From: Ohtaekwangia koreensis
GTDB lineage: Bacteria; Bacteroidota; Bacteroidia; Cytophagales; Cyclobacteriaceae
Reading direction: 5' to 3'
NCBI RefSeq assembly: GCF_900167975.1
Contig: NZ_FUZU01000004.1
Location: 434,001-498,000 of the forward strand
Length of the DNA: 64,000 nucleotides
Within the stretch, counting starts at the first letter, position 1. Every line of letters begins with the position of its first letter. The notes under the pieces are model-generated. The model saw only the letters and a program-made list of their open reading frames with translations. It had not been told where the DNA came from and ran no database searches. The translations under genes and the position numbers were made by a program. Positions 18,317 through 28,800 of the stretch are shown here, piece by piece.

Positions 18317-18676
18317 TTATCCAAGCGTTGAAATATAGGGTAGAAAAATGATCAGGCCGATAATCACTGAAATCACTGAAACAATCAGTACAGCACCAGC
18401 CGCTATATCTTTTACTTTGCCTGCCAGCGGTTGACGCTCTCGGGTAACAAGGTCAACGAGATTCTCGATGGAAGAGTTGATCAACTCAAGCCCTATCACC
18501 AGGCCAATGCTCAGCAAAAGTATACACCACTCAACCGCTGTTATATGAAAATAAAATCCTGCTGCTACAACCAGTGACGTAATGGAAAGATGAATTCTCA
18601 GGTTACGCTGTTCCCGGATTGCAACAACAATGCCCTTCCATGCGTAGCCAAAACTTTTTATAAGTGCGTTCATCAT
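18317..18676 (-). CDS. dgkA: Diacylglycerol/undecaprenol kinase family protein
   Basis: A 119-residue small integral membrane kinase with three helices (about residues 31-46, 50-68 and 92-114). Conserved catalytic residues are visible in ELINSSIENLVDL (Glu64, Asn67, Glu71) and in the KDIAAGAVL segment (residues about 88-96). Homologues phosphorylate diacylglycerol or, in Gram-positives, undecaprenol; which applies here cannot be decided. It is the last gene of a four-gene set, its start overlapping the end of the glycosyltransferase by 4 nt (ATGA). The neighbouring polysaccharide and sugar-transfer genes make recycling of a lipid carrier a reasonable inference. Confidence 0.92.
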   Translation of the reverse strand: MMNALIKSFGYAWKGIVVAIREQRNLRIHLSITSLVVAAGFYFHITAVEWCILLLSIGLVIGLELINSSIENLVDLVTRERQPLAGKVKDIAAGAVLIVSVISVIIGLIIFLPYISTLG

Positions 18677-19746
18677 TGTATAATGGATGTTATGGCTTCC
18701 GCCAGCAAGTTGTTGCTTTCTTTCACAGGTATAAAACCCTGAAGACGCTTTGCTTCCCGTAAGGCTTCAGTAAGATCAAATTTACTTTGTTGTATGGTGT
18801 ATGCAATGCCTTTTTTCAAAAGCCGTTCTGCCAGATATTCCTGTTCCGTCTGGCCGGGAGTAGGAACAAAAATCACATGTCCACCTAATCTCGTCAGGTC
18901 CATCACTGTACTAAAGCCACTTCGCACAAGTATAACCGATGCACTTTCAATAGCATCTTGAAGTTCTTCACTGTTCATAAAAGGTACAACGTCTGACGTT
19001 GTATCAAGGGCTGACATGTTCGTACCATCTGGTAATCCGCGAACGATCAAAGCTTTTATAGCCAACTTGTTTACCTGTTGTATAACGATCGTCTCCAATA
19101 TCGAGCGTTGTGGCTCAGGACCGGAAAATATGCAAAGCAAATCATACTTTATACTTTGCTTACCAGAAGATGTGAATCGTGAAAGCGGACCTATAAATTG
19201 GTGCTTGATCGTAGTGTCAAACTTACCAAACGAAATCAAATCACCAGCTATACTTTCACCTCCGGGAAGATCAGGGATCCAGCACATGGAAAACTTTTTC
19301 ATCATACGATGATTCATCTTTCGTACAAGCGGTGCCAGCCACCCGAAACGAAGCGGCATCAGTATATTACTTTGATGCGTAATGAAAACACTGGTTACCG
19401 CAGACGACCAGCAACCATAGCGATTATCCGAAATGACAAGATCGATTTTATCGCGCGCTATAATTTCCTCGGTCATTACATGTTCATCATGGATCACACG
19501 ACTGAACCTGGGAAGTTGCTTCGCCATCGCCCACACCATGGAACCAGCAGCAGGATACACCGGTTTATAAGCCGGATATATATAGGTTGTTGACTGCGGG
19601 AATTCGTTTTGGAGTAGCAATAGCGAATCACCGCTGCCTCCTATATATACTATACATTGATGTTGGAGCAATTGCCTGATGATCGGTATACAACGGGTAG
19701 CATGTCCCAACCCCCAATCGAGTGGCGTGACGAGTACGCGTTTCAT
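18673..19746 (-). CDS. MurG/GT28-like glycosyltransferase
   Basis: A 357-residue GT-B fold protein. The N-terminal glycine-rich turn is in LDWGLGHATRCIPIIRQLL (residues about 8-26), and the C-terminal nucleotide-sugar site is in SGFSTVMDLTRLGGHVIFVP followed by TEQEYLAERL (about 283-316), typical of GT28_C. It probably transfers a sugar from a nucleotide donor to a lipid or polysaccharide acceptor at the cytoplasmic membrane face. It overlaps the deacetylase gene upstream and dgkA downstream by 4 nt each. Donor and acceptor are unknown; it is not murG itself, which would lie in the cell-wall cluster. Confidence 0.82.
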   Translation of the reverse strand: MKRVLVTPLDWGLGHATRCIPIIRQLLQHQCIVYIGGSGDSLLLLQNEFPQSTTYIYPAYKPVYPAAGSMVWAMAKQLPRFSRVIHDEHVMTEEIIARDKIDLVISDNRYGCWSSAVTSVFITHQSNILMPLRFGWLAPLVRKMNHRMMKKFSMCWIPDLPGGESIAGDLISFGKFDTTIKHQFIGPLSRFTSSGKQSIKYDLLCIFSGPEPQRSILETIVIQQVNKLAIKALIVRGLPDGTNMSALDTTSDVVPFMNSEELQDAIESASVILVRSGFSTVMDLTRLGGHVIFVPTPGQTEQEYLAERLLKKGIAYTIQQSKFDLTEALREAKRLQGFIPVKESNNLLAEAITSIIQ

Positions 19747-20393
19747 CCGTGCAAGGACTTGAAAACAAATCCTTCATTTGTAAAATGATCGAGCACACGG
19801 GGCAGAGCATACGTCATGTTCTTCTCTGCCTTTACACTATCGTGGAATACTATAATAGAACCGGGGCGTGCAGCACGAATCGTATTCCGCAGGCATGCTT
19901 CCGGTGACAGGTCTTTATTATAGTCAACAGAGAGAACATCCCACATCACGATTCTATAATCTGACTTCAGCAATTGAATTTGCTTCGGTGTGATGCGCCC
20001 GTATGGAGGACGAAATAGATCGGTTATAAATGTAGTCTTCTGTGTCCCCAGGCTTTTAACCATTTCGGTGTCACACGTTTTTATATTGTGTATATAGTGG
20101 TTGACTGTATTTTTCCAGCCATTAAGATGATTGAACGTATGATTACCGACCGCATGTCCTTGCATTAAAATACGTTTGAATATATCCGGATGCTTGCGGA
20201 TGTTATCGCCTATGCAAAAGAAAGTAGCTTTCGCTGAAAATGTTGCAAGTGCCTGGAGTGCAAATTCCGTTGGACCGGTAACAGGTCCATCGTCAAAAGT
20301 AAGATATAGCTCATTTGCTTTGGTAGGAACGCGCCAGAGCAGCGAGGGAAAGAGCAGCGGAAGAAAAAACGGTGTGCGGTGTGGTGTAATCAT
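19743..20393 (-). CDS. Polysaccharide deacetylase (NodB homology, CE4)
   Basis: A 216-residue protein with a complete NodB domain. Motif 1 is TFDDGP (catalytic/metal Asp34-Asp35), motif 2 GNHTFNH gives metal ligands His85 and His89, motif 3 is FRPPYGR, and motif 5 is in IIVFHDS. It should remove N- or O-acetyl groups from an envelope glycan. There is no clear signal peptide; an N-terminal hydrophobic stretch (PFFLPLLFPSLLW, residues 8-20) could anchor it. It overlaps both neighbours by 4 nt, so it is translationally coupled to the phosphatase upstream and the glycosyltransferase downstream. The exact substrate is unknown. Confidence 0.9.
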   Translation of the reverse strand: MITPHRTPFFLPLLFPSLLWRVPTKANELYLTFDDGPVTGPTEFALQALATFSAKATFFCIGDNIRKHPDIFKRILMQGHAVGNHTFNHLNGWKNTVNHYIHNIKTCDTEMVKSLGTQKTTFITDLFRPPYGRITPKQIQLLKSDYRIVMWDVLSVDYNKDLSPEACLRNTIRAARPGSIIVFHDSVKAEKNMTYALPRVLDHFTNEGFVFKSLHG

Positions 20394-21616
20394 CCTACAC
20401 GACAGGAAAGAATGGTTATATCATCATGGTACCCATTGCGACCTTTGAATTCGTCCAGCGCTACTATGATATCTTCATGTATAGTACTCAGGTTTTTGGT
20501 ATAGGTACTGTCTTCTTTAAAGTAGTCCAGCAGCGCATCAACACCAAATTCACGCCCTTGCTCATTTAGGGTTTCAGTCAATCCATCGGTATAGCAGAAG
20601 ATGAGGAAGTCCTCGAGATCTGTCACAAAGCCTTCATTCAAAAAAGGAAGCGGATGCATGGCACCCAACACCGTTGATCCGTCCTCCAGCAAACGTATAC
20701 CATGTTTACGGTCCAACAGTAAAGGAGGGTTGTGGCCGGAGTTCACATATACCATCGTTTTAAGATGTATATCATATATAGCTGCAAAGAAGGTTATGAA
20801 CTTCTCTCCTTTTGTGTTTTCAAGTACCTGGTAATTCAACGCTTCAATGATGTCCGTCAGGTTTGGTGTTTGACGTATCAGCGTACGCAGTGATGCCTGA
20901 AAATTGGACATCATCAATGCAGCCGGTATACCTTTACCGCTTACATCGGCTACACAAATGAGGAACTGATTTTTATTGATCGGTATATAGTCGTAGTAAT
21001 CTCCCCCTATGCGGTCGTGTGGAAGATAACTTGCTTCAATCTTCAGACGGTCTGTGTTCGGAAGCTTTTCAGGAAAAAGAAACTGCTGTACATCACGGGC
21101 AATCTCAAGTTCCTTGCGAAGTGATTCCTGCTCCAGTTGTTTACGGGCAAGCTTCTTGTTTTCAATCGCCACAATGATGATGTTACTCAATGCCTGGATG
21201 AAACGAATGCCATCTTCATTTTCATAACTTTCATCATACTTGTCCAATCCGCCAACGAACACCAGGGCAAGCGTTGTGCTTTGATGTGCTACAGGCACAA
21301 TGATGTCGAACTCTGTAAATTCACACTCATCAAATTCCTTCAGGTGTGTTATATCCTGAATGGTTTTAAACTCGGGCAGCAACTTCGTTTTACCGTAGTG
21401 ATGCTTTGTACCGAAATTCGCTTTGCATGACCAGTCATCGTCCAATACAAACAAGGCGAGTTTCTTGATACTCAGATTCGAACGAAGCGTGAAGTTATAG
21501 ATCTTATAAAGAGACTCTTCAGGCAAGTTGCTGTTAATAGCCTGGGTGATCTCAAGCAATGCATTGAGCTCCAGTTCTTTTATTTCAAATTGCTTTCTAA
21601 CGTCCAGTTCCTCCAT
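20390..21616 (-). CDS. SpoIIE/RsbU-type PP2C serine phosphatase with GAF-like sensor
   Basis: A 408-residue cytoplasmic protein. Residues about 10-165 form a GAF-like domain, then a coiled linker (KKLARKQLEQESLRKELEIA), then a PP2C_SIG domain from about 190 to 408. Metal-binding motifs are GGDYYDY, VADVSGKGIPAALMMS and, near the end, FCYTDGLTE and GYHDDITILS. Proteins of this kind dephosphorylate anti-sigma antagonists in partner-switching, or other Ser/Thr targets. No anti-sigma factor or STAS gene is adjacent. Its 3' end overlaps the polysaccharide deacetylase by 4 nt, placing it at the head of the coupled four-gene set, so it may control envelope-glycan modification; this is inference from context. 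Confidence 0.9.
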   Translation of the reverse strand: MEELDVRKQFEIKELELNALLEITQAINSNLPEESLYKIYNFTLRSNLSIKKLALFVLDDDWSCKANFGTKHHYGKTKLLPEFKTIQDITHLKEFDECEFTEFDIIVPVAHQSTTLALVFVGGLDKYDESYENEDGIRFIQALSNIIIVAIENKKLARKQLEQESLRKELEIARDVQQFLFPEKLPNTDRLKIEASYLPHDRIGGDYYDYIPINKNQFLICVADVSGKGIPAALMMSNFQASLRTLIRQTPNLTDIIEALNYQVLENTKGEKFITFFAAIYDIHLKTMVYVNSGHNPPLLLDRKHGIRLLEDGSTVLGAMHPLPFLNEGFVTDLEDFLIFCYTDGLTETLNEQGREFGVDALLDYFKEDSTYTKNLSTIHEDIIVALDEFKGRNGYHDDITILSCRVG

Positions 21617-21696
21617 AAGCGAATACTGTAAAGATAATTACAATTCGTTAACGAGTGACATAAAACCGTATAGTCATTTTTAACAATCTGCAACAT

Positions 21697-22803
21697 TTAT
21701 AACGGACGCCCTTTCCAGCGCTGTGGAATAAAATGCGCGAATACTCCGATACCGATAACATACAGCGGGTAAATGAACTGCAGCGTTATAAAAGCAGTTG
21801 AATTCCAGCGTGTTCGCAGAAATTTACATGTGGAGCGAAGAAATACATATTCCAGCAAAACTTTCATCAACAAAAATGAAAGTGCCGAGGCGAATAAACG
21901 TCCGTCTGCAAAAAAGAGTAAACCGTAACAAACGAGCGCAATAACCTGGACAGAAAAAATATAGACTGCCAGCAGCACCGTATATACAGATGTATTATGC
22001 CGCCACTTTCCCGCCCAACGTAACCGCTGGTGTACGAATTGCGCCACCGTGTTGCACGGTTCGGTTGTAACCACGGCATCTCCGTGCTTTACGAAATATA
22101 TACCGTTGGCATAGTGAGCTGCAATCTTACGCATCAGAAATTCATCATCACCGGAAGGTATATGTATATTTCCTTCATAACCACCCACTTCGTTAAACAC
22201 CGATTTGCGAAAGGCCAGGTTAGCTCCGTTGCACATCGTAGGAAATCCGAGTGCTGCTGAAGCTGCGGCCGAACCCATGAGACTGCTGAATTCTATAGCT
22301 TGCAGGTCGTGAAAAAAAGATGTTCGCGGCTGCATCTTTACACCACCAAAAACCATCTGCACTTCCTCCTGCTGAAAGTATATATGTATAGTTGATAGCC
22401 AGTTTGGCGACACGCGACAGTCAGCATCGGTGGTAACCATGACCGATCCTTTCGCGCATTCAACACCCTGCGTCAGCGCATGCTTTTTCCCGTGCAGTGT
22501 ACTTCGTATGATTTTAAAATTACCCTTGGTATGGGCTATAAATTGTTGAACTATCGCGACCGTTTCATCGTCTGAATGATCGTCTATAACAATGACCTCA
22601 AACGCTGGGTGTTGTTGCTGAGCCAGATCGCGTAAAAGAAAAAGTATATTCTTTTCTTCATTCCGGGCAGGTATAAGAACACTTATAAGATGAACATCTT
22701 GTGTTTTGGGTTGCCGAAATGCCTGACGCCTGCGCCAACCTATGATCAGGCATAGTAACAACAGGCCATAACTGCATCCATACAGCACAAAAAGGTAAAG
22801 CAT
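21697..22803 (-). CDS. Membrane-bound GT2 family glycosyltransferase
   Basis: A 368-residue protein with an N-terminal membrane helix (residues 2-22), a GT2 catalytic domain (about 40-270) and three or four C-terminal helices. Motifs are [21 protein letters not shown], the metal-binding [18 protein letters not shown] and QRLRWAGKW (QxxRW), as in processive glycan or carotenoid/lipid glycosyltransferases. The QxxRW motif suggests a processive or membrane-acceptor enzyme. It is separated from the phosphatase gene by 80 nt and is probably transcribed ahead of it. Divergent from ruvC, with only 38 nt between them. Confidence 0.88.
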   Translation of the reverse strand: MLYLFVLYGCSYGLLLLCLIIGWRRRQAFRQPKTQDVHLISVLIPARNEEKNILFLLRDLAQQQHPAFEVIVIDDHSDDETVAIVQQFIAHTKGNFKIIRSTLHGKKHALTQGVECAKGSVMVTTDADCRVSPNWLSTIHIYFQQEEVQMVFGGVKMQPRTSFFHDLQAIEFSSLMGSAAASAALGFPTMCNGANLAFRKSVFNEVGGYEGNIHIPSGDDEFLMRKIAAHYANGIYFVKHGDAVVTTEPCNTVAQFVHQRLRWAGKWRHNTSVYTVLLAVYIFSVQVIALVCYGLLFFADGRLFASALSFLLMKVLLEYVFLRSTCKFLRTRWNSTAFITLQFIYPLYVIGIGVFAHFIPQRWKGRPL

Positions 22804-22841
22804 CGCTGCAATTTCAAAAATTTCCTGATGCTACCTATCTT

Positions 22842-23402
22842 GTGCCCGTGGGAAAAATTGTAAAGGAAAAAATTATCCTCGGCCTCGACCCTGGTACAAA
22901 CATTATGGGATACGGGCTGATTGAAATACATCACCCGAAAATCAATCTCCTGCAGTATGGAGTTATTCATTTGAGTAAGTATGAGGGGCATGAACTGAAA
23001 TTGAAGAAAATTTTTGATCGTGTGCTCAGCCTGATCGATGAGTATCATCCGGATGAAGTAGCGTTGGAAGCTCCTTTCTTTGGAAAGAATGTTCAGTCGA
23101 TGCTGAAACTTGGAAGAGCACAAGGTGTTGCCATGTCTGCTGCGCTTTCGCGTGATATTCCAATCGTGGAGTATGCACCCAGAAAAGTCAAGCAATCTGT
23201 TACCGGCAATGGAAATGCATCCAAAGAACAGGTCGCTAAAATGCTCATGACTTTATTTTCAATTAAAGAACTGCCTAAACTTTTAGATGCTACCGATGCT
23301 TTAGCAGTTGCAGTGTGCCACCACTTTCAGAAAGGCACGCTCGGAACCAAGTCCAAATCGTGGGACTCATTTATTAAAGATAATCCTGGAAGAGTGAAGT
23401 AA
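22842..23402 (+). CDS. ruvC: Holliday junction resolvase RuvC
   Basis: A 186-residue endonuclease that resolves Holliday junctions with RuvAB. Acidic active-site residues are visible: Asp16 in LGLDPGT, Glu76 in VALEAPFF, and the C-terminal pair in [14 protein letters not shown]. There is no ATG before the catalytic DPGT motif, so the start must be GTG, at 22842 or 22848. TATCTTGT just upstream resembles a -7 box, which would make the transcript leaderless or nearly so. Length is normal, with a short basic C-terminal tail. It is divergent from the GT2 gene. Confidence 0.95.
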   Translation: MPVGKIVKEKIILGLDPGTNIMGYGLIEIHHPKINLLQYGVIHLSKYEGHELKLKKIFDRVLSLIDEYHPDEVALEAPFFGKNVQSMLKLGRAQGVAMSAALSRDIPIVEYAPRKVKQSVTGNGNASKEQVAKMLMTLFSIKELPKLLDATDALAVAVCHHFQKGTLGTKSKSWDSFIKDNPGRVK

Positions 23403-23436
23403 ATCACCGTTGTTCGTTAATGTTAACCTGTAACAC

Positions 23437-23706
23437 TTAGCGGACAACTGTCATCAACTTCAATGAAGCGTTCATCAATTCTTCTTCCTGCTTCTCGAGT
23501 TCGCTTCGGATTTTACGATTCAATTCAATCAGTTTATTGAGACGATCTTTCGTTTCTTCTTTTTCAAAATCATTTAACTGAATGGAGTTCATATCGATAT
23601 ACATCGATATTTCTGAGATTCGCTCGTAGATCTGGATGATACCGGTTAATCCGCTTTCACCATACGATTCTTCTACGCTGTTGAGATTATACAATATGTC
23701 TTGCAT
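23437..23706 (-). CDS. Small coiled-coil hypothetical protein, about 89 residues
   Basis: No family recognised. The protein is mostly helical with heptad character (residues about 45-80, EETKDRLNKLIELNRKIRSE region), acidic and cytoplasmic. The frame is open upstream to 23775, but I prefer ATG 23706 (MQDILYNLNSVEESYG) because the preceding DNA (a TACTTTTTTGCAC stretch) looks like a promoter rather than coding. It is convergent with ruvC, 34 nt away. Lack of frame disruption and ordinary codon use support it being real. Confidence 0.6.
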   Translation of the reverse strand: MQDILYNLNSVEESYGESGLTGIIQIYERISEISMYIDMNSIQLNDFEKEETKDRLNKLIELNRKIRSELEKQEEELMNASLKLMTVVR

Positions 23707-23913
23707 ACTTTTTTCATATAAGAGTGCAAAAAAGTATGCCAACGAAAGGGAGTATTTCTTTTCGTTGCTGTGCAATTACATTTCTGCTACATAAATCAAA
23801 TAGATATAGCCAAGCGTTGAAGAAATATTTTCTTCATAATGGTCTTTGTTGTAGCGTGGTTAAGAATTAATGAGACACCTGTTATGACAATCCTTGAAAG
23901 AAGATATAGCTAT

Positions 23914-23947
23914 ACTAAAAAAGAAAAGGCTACCCTTTCGGGTAACC
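23914..23947 (-). terminator. Rho-independent terminator of the susCD operon
   Basis: On the minus strand GGTTACCC-GAAA-GGGTAGCC (one mismatch) is followed by TTTTCTTTTTT. It lies 35 nt after the susD stop. The rest of the gap to 23776 shows nothing identifiable. Confidence 0.85.
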
Positions 23948-23981
23948 TCTTCACGCACCAAACCAAATAGTATTGAGAGAA

Positions 23982-25826
23982 TTAATATCCAGCGTTTTGT
24001 TGTTGTGCCCGTTCATCTGGTGTCAACGGTTTTCCATTGATGAACACACGTTCTAAGTGTGCTTGTGGAATCGGACGAAGCTTGTGGAATTCCTGCACGT
24101 TTGCCGATGCTATACTGTGAAACTGTTTTACGCGTTCGTAAAATGTTTCTGTACGAACAAGATCATTCCAGCGATGCAATTCACCCAACAACTCGCGCGT
24201 ACGTTCATTCAATATAAAATGAATAAACCTGCTCTCTGTAGAGGATGCAGAAGGAGGATATTGTTCGAGTGCCACATCATTGTCCCAATAGCTTGCATCG
24301 ATCTGCAACGCAGGGGCTGTGCTGTTTACATCACCATAAGTGCCGCCTTCCGATTTATAAAAATGGAAAGGCTTAACTTCACCGGCCTTATAGGCAGCAC
24401 GATTACGCAATATATTTATATAGTCTGCGGCTTTGCCATACTCGCCTAACCGGCCATACGCTTCCGCTGCAATCAGATATGTTTCACCCAGGCGGGCGAT
24501 GAGCCCATCTCTTCCTGCAAATTCAGTTCCTACGTCCAAACGCGTAGGGTCCATCCACTTTATTAATGTCAGGAAGTCTGCATTATTCCATTTATTCTGT
24601 GGTATCCACAGATATGGTTTTGATTTGATCGCAGCATCGTTAACATTTTTATCCACGGTTACAATAACTGCTGTATCACCTACATTGAATTTATTGGTTC
24701 CCACTTTCGCCTGATTAACATAGCCTGCATCGGCATCGGCTTGCTCCCATTTAGGAATGGTAATAGGCGCTGTACGATCGTTACTCAAATATACCGTGCG
24801 GAAACTTTTATAGAACCGCGAGTCATTCTTCCGGTCAAAAATATCTATAGTATACGGTGTAGGCTTCAATCTTCTGAAGGGACGGCCATAGGTAATATCA
24901 CGTTCCATTCCAGGCTTTCCATCGTATACCATTTGAAAATATAGATGTACTCTGTTTCCGGAGTTTGCCAATAACAACGCGTTATTGTTAAACTGAGCAG
25001 AGAGAATCACTTCGCTGCTGGCTTCGTTCGACACATTCCAGAGGTCAGCAAAATTACTTACCAGTGAATATGTACCCTGATTGATCACAAGGTCTGCATA
25101 ATATGCAGCACTGTCAAGGTCAGTTTCTTTCTGGCCACGTTCATCGTTCACTGCGCTTCCTCGTGTAAGGTATACCTTCGCGAGAAAGTGACGCGCAGCA
25201 CCTTGTGTTATTCTGCCACGGTTGGCCTGGGTAACGGGCAAAATTGCTTCGGCAGCACGCATGTCCTTAATGATCGCGCTATATATATCTGCTACCGGTG
25301 ACTTTGGAAATTCAAGGTTTACACCTTCAGTCGCGGTTACCGTGAGCGGTATACTTCCAAACTGCTGCACCAGCATGAAATAATAGTAACCGCGCAGAAA
25401 TCGTAACTCAGCAATGCGACTATTCTTTCCTTGCTCGGTTGATAATGCACCACCTTCCGGCTCTGCTTCAGGAATTAGTTTGATTGCAGTATTACAGGTA
25501 TTGATACCCTGGTAATATGCAGTCCACATATCATGGAACATTCCGAATGTAGAATTCAACTGATTCGTATAGGCATCCACGAATTTATTCTGGCCATCGG
25601 AAGCCTGTATATATTCATCAACACCATAATTCCATAGTGTAAAACTTTGTTCACCGTTGAATTGAAAACGCAACGTGTTATAGGCACCATTTACAAGTTG
25701 CTCTACTCCGGATTCTGTTTTAAACAAATCATATGTAGCTTGAGAAACAGTATCTTCTTCCAGCATGTCGTGGCAGGAGAATAGCAATACAGAGGAAGAA
25801 AAGAGAAGTATTATAATTTTTTTCAT
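23982..25826 (-). CDS. SusD/RagB-family glycan-binding outer-membrane lipoprotein
   Basis: A 614-residue surface lipoprotein. The signal MKKIIILLFSSSVLLFSC has its lipidated Cys at 18. The helical SusD fold follows, with N-terminal EDTVSQATYDLFKTESGVEQLVNGAYNTLR, a central RFLRGYYYFMLVQQFGSIPLTV and TPR-like AADYINILRNRAAYK. SusD acts as a lid on its SusC partner and binds the target saccharide. It is 29 nt downstream of susC and ends the operon with a strong terminator. The neighbouring rhamnosidase and rhamnose mutarotase suggest a rhamnose-containing glycan; binding specificity itself cannot be read from the sequence. Confidence 0.93.
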   Translation of the reverse strand: MKKIIILLFSSSVLLFSCHDMLEEDTVSQATYDLFKTESGVEQLVNGAYNTLRFQFNGEQSFTLWNYGVDEYIQASDGQNKFVDAYTNQLNSTFGMFHDMWTAYYQGINTCNTAIKLIPEAEPEGGALSTEQGKNSRIAELRFLRGYYYFMLVQQFGSIPLTVTATEGVNLEFPKSPVADIYSAIIKDMRAAEAILPVTQANRGRITQGAARHFLAKVYLTRGSAVNDERGQKETDLDSAAYYADLVINQGTYSLVSNFADLWNVSNEASSEVILSAQFNNNALLLANSGNRVHLYFQMVYDGKPGMERDITYGRPFRRLKPTPYTIDIFDRKNDSRFYKSFRTVYLSNDRTAPITIPKWEQADADAGYVNQAKVGTNKFNVGDTAVIVTVDKNVNDAAIKSKPYLWIPQNKWNNADFLTLIKWMDPTRLDVGTEFAGRDGLIARLGETYLIAAEAYGRLGEYGKAADYINILRNRAAYKAGEVKPFHFYKSEGGTYGDVNSTAPALQIDASYWDNDVALEQYPPSASSTESRFIHFILNERTRELLGELHRWNDLVRTETFYERVKQFHSIASANVQEFHKLRPIPQAHLERVFINGKPLTPDERAQQQNAGY

Positions 25827-25855
25827 ACTTGATTTTTTTAATCTAAGACTGACAT

Positions 25856-28800
25856 TTAAAAACCAACCGTTAATCCAAATACTATACTTTTCTCGCTCAG
25901 GTTATTACCGATAAGCTGATCATCTACGTTTGTGATGGGTACATTTAAACCACGATCTACACGTGTAGAGTTTGCATAGAATTCAGGATCGCCTCCTTTA
26001 AAGTCAGTCCAGAGAAATGGATTATAGGCGGTAGCATATATCCGAAGCGATTCCATCTTAAACCTTGAAACCATATTCTTCGGAAATGAATAACCCAATG
26101 TTATATTCCGGATCTTTACAAATGATCCATCCTGGAAAAGGTATGACTGTGGATAATCAATACGCTCCTGGTCTGTTGTAGGACGTGGATACATATTGGT
26201 AGGATTAGCAGGTGTCCAATAATCTACCAAAGCAGGTTCAGGATAACGGCCAGCCAATGCAGGTCTATAATAACCACTCGCTATAGTAGAACCCTGGCGT
26301 GTATATACCATGAACGACAACTCAAAGTTTTTATAGGATACTTTATTAACAATACTTCCTGTCCAATCGGGTACGTTGTTTCCGCGTATAACCTGGTCGT
26401 TGGCATTGATCAAACCATCTGGTCCATCTTTCACACCATCGCCATCGTTATCTGTAATTTGATCTTTAACTTTACTTTGGCCAGGAATTCTTCCATACGC
26501 AGCAGCGGCATCGGCTTCATCAGTTTGCCATACACCTATAGGTTCCCAATCATAATACGTTGTTACCGGGTGACCAATGAACCAACGGTTTCCAAGATCA
26601 TCATTGGTTCCTCCATATAGTTCAAGAAGTTCTTCTTTGTTCTTGGAGAAAATAATATTGGTTTCCCATCGCAATCCATTGGATGCATCTATATTTATAG
26701 TGTTCAATGAAAACTCTATACCGCGGTTTCTTACCTTCCCTATATTTTCAAGGATGGAAGAAAATCCGGAAGCTGTTGGTAATTGTCTCCACATCATCAG
26801 ATCATCTGTAGTTTGTTCGTATGCTTCAACTGTACCGGAAATCCGTCCGCCGATCAATCCGAAGTCAATACCAACATTGATGGATCTCGTTCCTTCCCAA
26901 CGTAAATTAGGATTTGGTACAAACTGAGGAACGTATCCCCAAGCTGCAGTCTCGCCCCATACATACGGAACTTTATTCAATCGGCCAGGCACCAGATATG
27001 GAGGAACACCTGCGTTTCCAACCTCCCCATAACCCACCCGTAGTTTTAGTTCATCTATAGCAGTAATGGTACTCATGAAGGGCTCCTGATGAATTTTCCA
27101 GGCGAGTGAAGCGGATGGAAAGAAGCCCCATTTATTCCCGGGCGCTAAAGGTGATAGCCCGTCATAGCGTCCGGTCAGTGTTAACAAGTATCGATCGAGT
27201 AAAGAATAATTAACGCGCGCCATATAGGACAGTATAACTTTTTCAGAGAAGTCGCTGCCAAAGGCATCCGGACCCGCTGCGTTCGTAGACCCTAAATTAT
27301 AGTATAGCTGTGATGGATACGGTAAATTAGCAACGTTGGTGATAGAAGATTCGAAACGATCTTTCTGCATACTATACATGGCAGTAAGCCCAATGGTATG
27401 CTTGTCGCCAATCTGTTTGTCGTAGAATAACAAATTCTCCATAACCCATGTAAACCGGTTTTCCTGATTATACTCTGCCCAGGATGTACCACCTCTCCGA
27501 TCAGAAGTATAGGGGCCTTGATAACGACCTCTCCTGTATTGTTTCAAGTCCGTTCCGGCATTAACCCGAAAGCGAAAACCTTTATATAGTTTAAGATCGG
27601 CATAATAACTTCCGAAGATGCGTGTGGTTCTTCTATCATCTATAAAATCATCAATTTCATTTAGAGGACTGAACACCAACGGATCACCCCCCGGTTGAAA
27701 AATTATATTGCCACTGGCATCATACGGAATGGCCAACGGAACCTGTCCAATAGCCCTGAAATATAGGGGCGATCCATAGTTCTGGGTTGATAGTGTACCG
27801 GTAATCGTTCCACCTACCTTTAGGAAATCATTTACTTTATAGTCCAGCCCGACCTTTGCATTAAAGCGGTCGAAGTCTTGTGCCATCTGTATACCTTCTT
27901 CTTTATAGTAACCGGCACCGAAGAACAGGCCTATATTTTCAGTTCCACCGGCTACACTGAATTGGTGACTTTGTTTCTTTCCGGTTCGAAGTACAAGGTC
28001 TCCCCAATCGGTGGTGCGTACTTTTTCGGAATTATATACTGGTATCTGCAAATTCGGATCATCCAGCAATGCACGCAGGTTGTTAAGCTTGGTTTGTATA
28101 TCTGCTGTCCTTGAAGTAGATCCTTCCGGATAACGGTATGCATACTGCGCATAGTATTTTTCATAGTTCGCGCGTTCTTCTGCGGTTACAGCCCGCATCA
28201 CCGGAATCCTGGCATCACGATCAACCCATTCATAACCATCCGCCACTGAATTCCATACTTCTATATCCTGCTGTCCAAAGTTCACGAAGTCAGCATTTAC
28301 ATCTGCCCATGGTAAAGAATATACCAGTCCCGCATTATTACGCAATGCTTCTCTGCGAAGCTCTGCATGCTGGCCTCCGGATTTCATGTCTATATCTGCT
28401 AATGGAGACGACACTCCGTAAAATGCGTCATAGGTAACTTTCGCTCTGCCCGATTTACCTTTCTTCGTTGTCACAATGATAACACCGTTCGCTCCACGTG
28501 ATCCGTAGATCGCTGTAGATGAAGCGTCTTTCAATATCTCTATAGATTCTACATCACTTGGACTAAAATCATTTATACTTGAACCTTCGGGTAAGGGTAT
28601 ACCATCGAGTACAATCAGCGGATCATTGCCACCGATCAATGAGCGATTACCGCGAATACGGATAGTAGGATTATCGCCTGGCCTGAAACTGTTCTGTGCT
28701 ATATCTACACCGGCCGCGCGTCCTTGCAATGCCTGTGATATGCTTTGCACGGGTACTGCTTTCAATTGCTCTGCCGATACCGATGACAATGCACCAGTAA

